Below are positions 57,899 to 64,000 of a stretch of 64,000 nucleotides of DNA, piece by piece. Numbering within the stretch: position 1 is the stretch's first letter; every line of letters begins with the position of its first letter. The notes beneath the pieces are model-generated. The model did no database searches and was not told the origin of the DNA. It worked only from the letters and a program-made list of their open reading frames with translations. Made by a program: the position numbers and the translations under genes. The stretch comes from Elmis aenea (lineage: Eukaryota; Arthropoda; Insecta; Coleoptera; Elmidae): contig OX393577.1 in the NCBI GenBank assembly GCA_947652605.1, forward strand, positions 23,315,466 to 23,379,465, in the 5' to 3' direction.

Positions 57899-58746
57899 GT
57901 GGGTGACCAGACGTCCCGTTTTTCGGCATTTTGTCCCGTTGTCCCGACAAAGGTTTCCGGTACACTTAAATGTCCCGTTATTTGTTGATTTTTATATTTA
58001 CGTCACGCTCGGTACATTTCGAGCGAATTCGTTTGACGGCTTAAGTGCTTTTGTGTGTATTCGTGAAATCCACTGCGACAACTGCTCAAAGACAACCACG
58101 CCTCTATAACTTCACTAACCATGGTACAATAATTCCTTATTATTGTATCATGTTCGCTAACTATAACCTTTACCCGTTTTAGGAAAATTAATATTGACTA
58201 TTGACGACAGTGTTTAATGATATTGTTCGTGCTAGAACCAAGTACGTATACTATTTTTACTGTTTTGGTATATCTTAGCTTTATTACTTATACTCCCGAG
58301 AATATAAAAGTAAGGTAACCACACTCCGGGTCGGATTGACGACAAGACAGGCGCGGAAAAAATTTTAATCAATCGGCTCAAACCCATAGTACCTACATTT
58401 ATATTGCAATAAAAAGGAATCTATTGTTGCATATTTTTTCATTAAAGCAGCTAATCGAACGATCGGCCCAATGGGAGTTTTCTCAGTGTCCCGGTGGGCT
58501 AATCCGCCCCTGAACCACACTAAGCGCCGTTTATTATGATCACCAAATTCAAAACGGTAAAATCCACTGCATTTTAGTCGACGAATGTAAGATATATTTT
58601 ACTTTTACTGTCACTGAAGATTTAGGGCCTCATCCAATACTTATTAACAAGTAAAAAAACGTTTTCAAAAAAAAAATATGGTGCGAAAAAAAGCTCAAAA
58701 AAATTTAAGTGTCCCGTTTTCTTATTTTTAATATATGATCACCCTA
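57899..58746. mobile_element. hAT element (848 bp) with nested second hAT MITE
   Basis: The left GTGGGTGACCAGACG and right inverse TAGGGTGATCATAT termini are flanked by GGCTAACT (57891-57898) and GGTTAACT (58747-58754), 7 of 8 matching. Repeated GTCCCGTT motifs are subterminal at both ends (57914-57980 and 58710-58720). It holds another hAT MITE at 58325-58512. An end fragment of this family is also at 15410-15512. No transposase frame is intact. Confidence 0.8.
58325..58512. mobile_element. 188-bp hAT MITE nested in another hAT element
   Basis: The left TCCGGGTCGGATTGACG and right inverse CAGGGGCGGATTAGCC termini are flanked by the perfect duplication AACCACAC (58317-58324 and 58513-58520). 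The duplication lies entirely inside the larger element, so this copy is younger. The left terminus has diverged from CAGGGG. Confidence 0.8.
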
Positions 58747-58754
58747 GGTTAACT

Positions 58755-59652
58755 AGACTTTTAAGAAAATGCAGCTATTGATGAGTGGCGTATTTGGACT
58801 TTTATATTTTGACTGGAGCTTAAACTCATAAGCTGATGAAATTCGTCTTTGTCTTCTTTCCATTTTTCATGAGATTTTTTCTTTCTCAATTTAAACTATC
58901 AGGGTTAATAATCAATATTTTGTGTGTAAATAGTGCTTGTATGAAGTTTGAAGCCAATTGCTTTCGTTTATCAAAATTTTATGTTGGGTATTTAAATGTA
59001 ATTGTTAAAAATTATATTGGTTATAAAATCAAATAAAATAAGTAATGTGTTAAGATTTGCACGAATTCCGTATAAATTATACAAGTGAGAAAGGCTCACA
59101 ATACAAGTCAGACGACAAAAGCTAGGGTGGAATAATTAAGTTCGGTGATTCCAAGCACTGGAGTCGTAGACGCCTCTACTAATTTGCGTAGGTACCATTG
59201 TTTTCAAGACCCGTATCAGGAATAAATCTTAAATGTGCGACAGTTCTCAAGGTACAAACGAGAGCTATAACGGCGTACTTAATGTCAGAATAAATATGCA
59301 ATTTAGAAGCAGTCCTTATAAACAAGAACAAACTAAGCGTATAAAATCGTCTTGAATTTTTTCAATTGAAAGAGGCTGACTGTCATGTACCGCTTTTCAT
59401 TGCAAAAATTCCATGTTTGTATTATATTTTGCAATCCGAACATATTTTTAGTTTAAAGGATTGTACTCTTTTAAAATTTGGCAAAGTGGAATTATATTTG
59501 ATTGGTTTAAAAATTACCTTAACCCACAATAATTGGTTTCAAAATTATCATATTTATTTTCCAAATTATTTAGCTCTGGCATTTAAATATTACTTCTAAT
59601 ACTTTTTAAAACTTACCATGGCATAGTGGGATATTTACTTCCGTGTCCGGAA
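58755..59652. other. no recognisable gene
   Basis: AT-rich open frames at 58836-59036 and 59366-59599 have AT-driven codon use and no support. Confidence 0.35.
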
Positions 59653-59779
59653 CATTCTTCGCCCACAATAATTCTTCGCCCACAATTCTTCGCCTCCACA
59701 ATTCTTCGCCCACAATTCTTTGCCTCCACAATTCTTAGCCCACAATTCTTCGCCGCCACAATTCTTCGCCGCCACATAA
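59653..59779. repeat. minisatellite of 14-17-bp units (8 copies)
   Basis: Units ATTCTTCGCC(T/G)CCACA and the shorter ATTCTTCGCCCACA alternate. It causes a repetitive 61-codon plus frame that is not a gene. Confidence 0.9.
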
Positions 59780-60299
59780 TAAATTCCGTAATATTTTTGC
59801 CATTTTTTTAAAAAACCTAAGGTTTTTGTTATACTTCCAGGGCGCGTCCCGATATTTCTCTTTACATCGATATAAAAAGGAAGGTGTTTAACTTAATAAA
59901 TACTAAAAGAAGGTACCGCGGATTCGTGTGAATTTACTTGTTTTAGGCCAGATAAATAAAGACCTAAGACAAAAAAAAACTACGTAGAATCAGACTTATT
60001 AATATATGCTGCACAAAGCTTGGAAAAGATGCATCGAAAATTTTAAAATAAACAAATAAAAAGTTTACCAAAACGAGCAAAAAATATAAATAAACGTATT
60101 TAAGATCTTATAAAATCGAATTTTTATCCTTGTTGTAGCTCATATGGTAAGGAAACTATTTAAAATTTAAAAAATCGACCTTCTTCAGTTTTTTTATATT
60201 TTGCTCCTTTCGATAGTATAAGGTTTAATGTATTTATTTTTATATTTAGGCTCAACACAGACAAAATTGTCCAAAAAGTCCCTATGAAGCTATAAAGGG
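59780..60299. other. no recognisable gene
   Basis: AT-rich; nothing supported. Confidence 0.35.
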
Positions 60300-60610
60300 C
60301 CATGAATGTAAACAATATTGAAACAAATGAATGTTTATTTTACAGTGCGTAAATAAATCTATAACTTTTTCGTCAAAATTTTTTTGCACCATCAAGTATA
60401 ACCGAGTTATTAACGATTTAAAAAAATGCCTATTTTGATTTTTGATTATTATCTAGCCGCTAGATTCTAGCGTGTTTAGCAACTTTTCAAAACATTAACG
60501 CATCACTGTGTAGGTCTCAGAAAGGGAAACAATTTGTCTAATTTAAACTTCTTTGTAGCTCTTACCCTTTACGAGATCCCAGTAGTAGCTCTTCTATGTG
60601 GACCACCCTG
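60300..60610. mobile_element. 5'-truncated copy of the 47252 MITE family
   Basis: Aligns with 47335-47618 throughout (for example ATTGAAACAAATGAATG, TATTTTACAGTGCGTAAA, GAAAGGGAAACAATTTGTCT). It ends TGTGGACCACCCTG followed by TA at 60611-60612. The left terminus is missing, probably replaced by unrelated sequence. Confidence 0.8.
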
Positions 60611-60612
60611 TA

Positions 60613-62099
60613 TATCAAGCTAGTAAAAACGATTGTTTTGACTAAACATAAGAATTTTAATATTTGACTTAAAAGATAAGCATGTTTTGAATCAATCAAA
60701 TAACAAAAATAATTTTGACGAGCTAGAGCAGGCATACACCCCACTGTGCATGGTTGAAAACAAATATAAAAAATAAACAGGTTATTTAAAAATGGTTATT
60801 ATAATTACATTAAAATCGCATGCTGTTTTAAAAGGAAATTTAATGTGGAATACGAAAGTAAATATACAAGGTTTCTGTTCTATGTGACAAATACAATCTG
60901 GTATTAGGAAACCAACAGTTAAAAATAACTTTGTTAACTATTATCACTAACAATTTCTGTAACATATTTTTGTATCTTCACTAGTTAAAGAGTTATCAAT
61001 TATTTGGTGTTCAGTTGTCATCCCAAGGTTTTTGGTCCTTTTAGTATCAAATTTTGATCTACAAAGTCTTTTGGAAAAATAATAATACCTTCACTGATAT
61101 TTGTTTTAATTATTTACTGATGAATAGTTGATTTCTAATATTTTTTTTTTTGCTAACACGTGTACTGTCACCATCTTTCAAGATTTTTGGTTTTTGATCT
61201 CTACAGAAAATATAAATATGTACACATCAGTTATAAACTAAGCACTTATTTGTATCTGACAATTAGCCAAGTTCCTTAATGTATAACGCCATATTATTAC
61301 TTTAAGATAATCAATAAGCTTACTCGAGCACTTAGCATTTCATAACAAATTTACGCTAAGTTTGTAACAGGATTAACTTTCTGTCATCCGTTAATTTGCA
61401 AAGATACTCGCAGGAATTCCATTATGAAAACAAATAGCGCCTAAATATGACTTAGTCAGAGGTTATGTTCGTATAAATACAGTTGGTGTTGCATGCTGTT
61501 CGTATTTTACCATTACCTTTAGTTAATAATTAATGTGTACGAGTAATTTACAACAAGTATCGATTGTATATGTGCCAAGCGTAAGGATGCGCTTTTACTA
61601 AAGAGGATTAGTTGAGGAGGGACGACCCAGGGGGTTTATAAATGTAAAGCTCTCTTTGAAAGCGAACGTTCTTGTAATCCCGAGCAATTTTGCAATCGAG
61701 ATTTTAGAGAAATACTTAGGAAGCGATATCATAAATATCTATTGCCTCGTTCGGAATGGCTGATCAGAATTTTATTTCTCAGATTCTCCAAAGATCCAAT
61801 ATTATTTTATGTTGGAAGACGCTTACAAGCGAAACTACCAACAAATATTTATTTTACTTAAGCAAATCCGTTTATAAAAATGTTTTTGATATCTGATACA
61901 ATTTTTAAGATATAAAATACATTTTGGTTTTTAAATAATCTAATTAGTAGTTGTCTTTATTTGTTCTGAAAATCCATAAAGGCGTAGAACATGTCACAAA
62001 AATGATAATACACATATATTCGCATATATACAACACAAAAATTATATTTACTTAAAAGACTTTTTAAAGAAAGCGGCATTAAGATATTCACTAACTCCA
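60613..62099. other. no recognisable gene
   Basis: AT-rich. A GC-richer patch at 61585-61650 (GGAGGGACGACCCAGGGGG followed by TTTATAAATG) has a TATA-like string but no linked frame. Confidence 0.35.
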
Positions 62100-62945
62100 T
62101 AGTATGCTCTAGAAATTAGAACATTTCTTAATCTTTTCTTTTAGTCGGGGATAGGTAGATTTTTTTATACTCTCAGGTGATGTGTTAAATTTGTTATATA
62201 TTGCAATAATTATAGAGGCAAATTTTTTTTGAAGATAGGTATATTTGAAGCAATCGGGGTTTACATTTTTTTCATGTCGGGTATTGGCTGCATGGTTTCT
62301 TATATTCACTTCGAACAGATCCAAATTGTTTCTTACGAAAAGGATGACTTCGAGAATGAATAAACCGTAAAACGTTAATTATTTCTTTTTCACGAAAAGT
62401 TTCTTTACAAAGATCTCGGTAGTTTAGACCAAAAATAGTTCTTATACATCGCTTTTGTATAATAAAGGGGCGTTCAGAGTCACTAGCGTTACCCCAAAAA
62501 ATTACAGCATAGCGTAACCTAGATTCAACATATGCATGATATGCAGTTTTGGCCGAGTTTGTACTGACCAATTTTTTTAGGTTTTTTAGTGCGAAAGGAT
62601 ACCGTGATAGGCTTTGTGACAGGCTTTCGATGTGGTATGACCAGTCCAGTCTAGAGTTAATAACAAAACCAAGAAATGATATTTTATTAAGAACATTAAT
62701 TTATAGTTGTGGAATTATTTTGAAGTTTTAAGTCGGAGGTTATTTTACTTTGTGAAAATTTTATTACTTGAGTTTTATTGACGTTTAAGGTTAAATTGTT
62801 TAATGTGAACCAATGTTAGAGTTGGCCTAAGCAGTCAAAGAGTTTTTTGTTCAGAATTTTTAGAATCTAAGTCATTAATAATAGCAGATGTGTCATCGGC
62901 AAATTGTATACGGGAAGTTTTGGCAAAATTATTATTACTTGCGAA
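62100..62945 (-). pseudogene. CR1/Jockey-group non-LTR reverse transcriptase tail
   Basis: On the minus strand: IQFADDTSAIINDL (catalytic FADD), HWFTLNNLTLNVNKTQVIKF, FLGFVINSRLDWSYHIESL, NSAKTAYHAYVESRLRYAV then IFWGNASDSERPFIIQKRCI, and after a frameshift near 62310 SEVNIRNHAANTRHEKN-type sequence ending in a stop at 62109. The motif order (FADDT, NxxKTxxxxF, LG, YFAYxxSRLRYGIxFWG, NTR) is that of CR1-like insect LINEs. The part upstream of the FADD motif is missing. At least two frame breaks make it a pseudogene. Confidence 0.8.
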
Positions 62946-62992
62946 TAAATACCGAATACCGGTATCGTAATTTTGGTCCGGTATTGCAATCA

Positions 62993-63478
62993 CTAGTCGT
63001 TGTTTGTCTTTGCGCCTTGCACTATTTGTTTCCATATTTTCCTATCAAGCATTTTTTTTCTCCATCCTGTTATTCCCATTTTTCCTATATCGGCGATCAC
63101 TTGGTCTTCCCAGCGTATTTTTGGTCTTCCTCTCGATCTCGTCCCTTGTGGTTTCCATTTTGTGATCCTTTTAAGTATCGAATGTTCTTCTCTTCTACTT
63201 ATACGTCCATACCATCGAATTCTTGCAGCTTTTATTACTTTGACTATATCTTCCCCTTTTAGTATTGTTTTAATTTCGTTATTCGTTAACCTTATGTATT
63301 CCTCTTCTATTTTTCTTGCTCCATAAATTTTCCTTACTATTTTTCTCTCGAAGATTTTAAAATTTTCTTCTTCTTTTCTTGTCATGCACATTGTCTCTGC
63401 TCCGTATATCACCACAGGCCGTATTGCTGTTTTATAGATTCGCATTTTTGTAGTATTACTAATTTTCTTCTCTTTCAT
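62993..63478 (-). pseudogene. RTE-like non-LTR C-terminal fragment (161 codons, open)
   Basis: An uninterrupted minus-strand frame encodes the end of an endonuclease/reverse transcriptase: MRIYKTAIRPVVIYGAETM (thumb/connection), FERKIVRKIYG, IRWYGRISRRE, RSRGRPKIRWEDQV, then GWRKKMLDRKIWKQIVQGAK. These are standard RTE-type C-terminal motifs. The fragment is 5' truncated at about 63480, lacks the endonuclease and catalytic RT core, and so is non-functional despite being open; this suggests a younger copy than the other LINE relics here. It directly abuts the CR1-like relic on its 3' side. Confidence 0.85.
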
Positions 63479-63480
63479 GT

Positions 63481-64000
63481 ATAAAACTGATATATTCCAT
63501 TATATTTCAAATAACGAGTGCAAAAATACACTTTATTTAAACATGAGTAGAACGTGGTCCATCATCAAAGTTTTCATCGAAAAATATGTTGAGTGTTCTT
63601 CCATAATGAAGGAGAAGAGGTAGCTTTTGCATATTTGACGAAGTCGATATAAGTTTCTGAAAGGGTAAATTTATGCCAAGAACATACGCGACCTTCTTGG
63701 TAAAATTCAAAAGCATATTTAAATTTTAAAGAGTGTGAGTTATGCAAAGTGAAACAAGCTTTTTAGCTACAAACCATCATCACAAAAAATAGAAGATGAC
63801 AAAACGTTATTCATTTTAACGCATGGGTCCGTGAGATGACTCGAGATTATTTAAAATATAATTTAAGTGTAGCGGTGTTGTTATAAAATTAGAGATGTAA
63901 ATCAATTTTGACAGATGGTGATTAATTTTAATGATAGATAAGCTCTAGACTTTATTCCGATCATGAATGACTTCAGGCAAGTCAACGTTTAACACATTTA
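63481..64000. other. no recognisable gene
   Basis: AT-rich; no continuation of the RTE frame was found. Confidence 0.35.

Noticed and set aside
59100..59260. Possible tRNA-like segment
   Set aside because: No convincing A and B boxes or cloverleaf could be drawn; GGTTCGAATCC-type sequence is absent here and elsewhere in the window.
59626..59811. Repetitive plus-strand frame with Phe-Ala-Ser-Thr-Ile-Leu units
   Set aside because: Minisatellite artefact.
59820..59860. CCAGGGCGCGTCCCGATAT as a hAT end
   Set aside because: No partner terminus and no 8-bp duplication found.
62888..63326. Two plus-strand frames of 108 and 124 codons
   Set aside because: Antisense of the RTE-like C-terminal frame; the minus strand carries the clear motifs.

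Overview
The window is strongly AT-rich, non-coding-looking eukaryotic DNA. The mobile elements point to an insect, perhaps a beetle; this is inference and I cannot name a species. Evidence for this: hAT-type non-autonomous elements with 8-bp target duplications, mariner/Tc1 and PIF/Harbinger relics, short TA-flanked elements with CAGGGTG-type termini, and 5'-truncated Jockey-, CR1- and RTE-like non-LTR retrotransposons. There are no operons, prokaryotic gene layouts, tRNA, rRNA or CRISPR arrays. Nearly every long open frame is a transposon relic, a tandem-repeat artefact, or the antisense of a relic.

Layout. 1-2979: nothing recognised. 2980-3439: hAT element. 3490-4765: foldback-like element with 15-bp tandem repeats in its arm. 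7005-7077: possible plus-strand exon. 7648-8349: TA-type MITEs. 9792-11610: dense repeat cluster with palindromes. 14122-14881: mariner remnant turned head-to-head. 14939-15512: MITE and hAT-end fragment. 17706-17954: palindromic MITE. 18541-18726 and 20309-20494: short unrecognised minus-strand frames. 22458-23092: MITE. 26663-27740: Harbinger-like element beside a dead Tc1-like transposase. 28464-28690: non-LTR tail. 31376-31700: mariner tail. 32120-32909: element with perfect 33-bp inverted ends. 33451-33869: GC-richer island with splice-compatible minus-strand exon candidates. 35725-36580: dead mariner-family transposase. 38549-39565: hAT MITE plus an RT relic interrupted by a GC-rich palindromic element. 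40381-40727 and 42664-43782: two hAT elements. 43955-44940: Jockey-like RT. 47146-48295: hAT element carrying a nested MITE. 49782-51170: four-copy motif abutting a Jockey-like RT. 52781-53778: large inverted repeat. 57899-58746: hAT element with a second hAT element nested inside. 59653-59779: minisatellite. 60300-60610: MITE. 62100-63480: two abutting non-LTR tails.

No host gene could be identified by function. The best host-coding candidates are two short minus-strand exons (33811-33869 and 33586-33632) whose splice sites and reading phase agree. Weaker ones are an internal exon candidate at 7005-7077, an open frame with coding-like composition at 18541-18726, and an exon-like stretch near 55726-55898. 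The window is probably intergenic or a large intron, shaped mainly by small DNA transposons landing next to or inside each other. I see no convincing undescribed cellular system; the most informative features are the nested and rearranged mobile elements.
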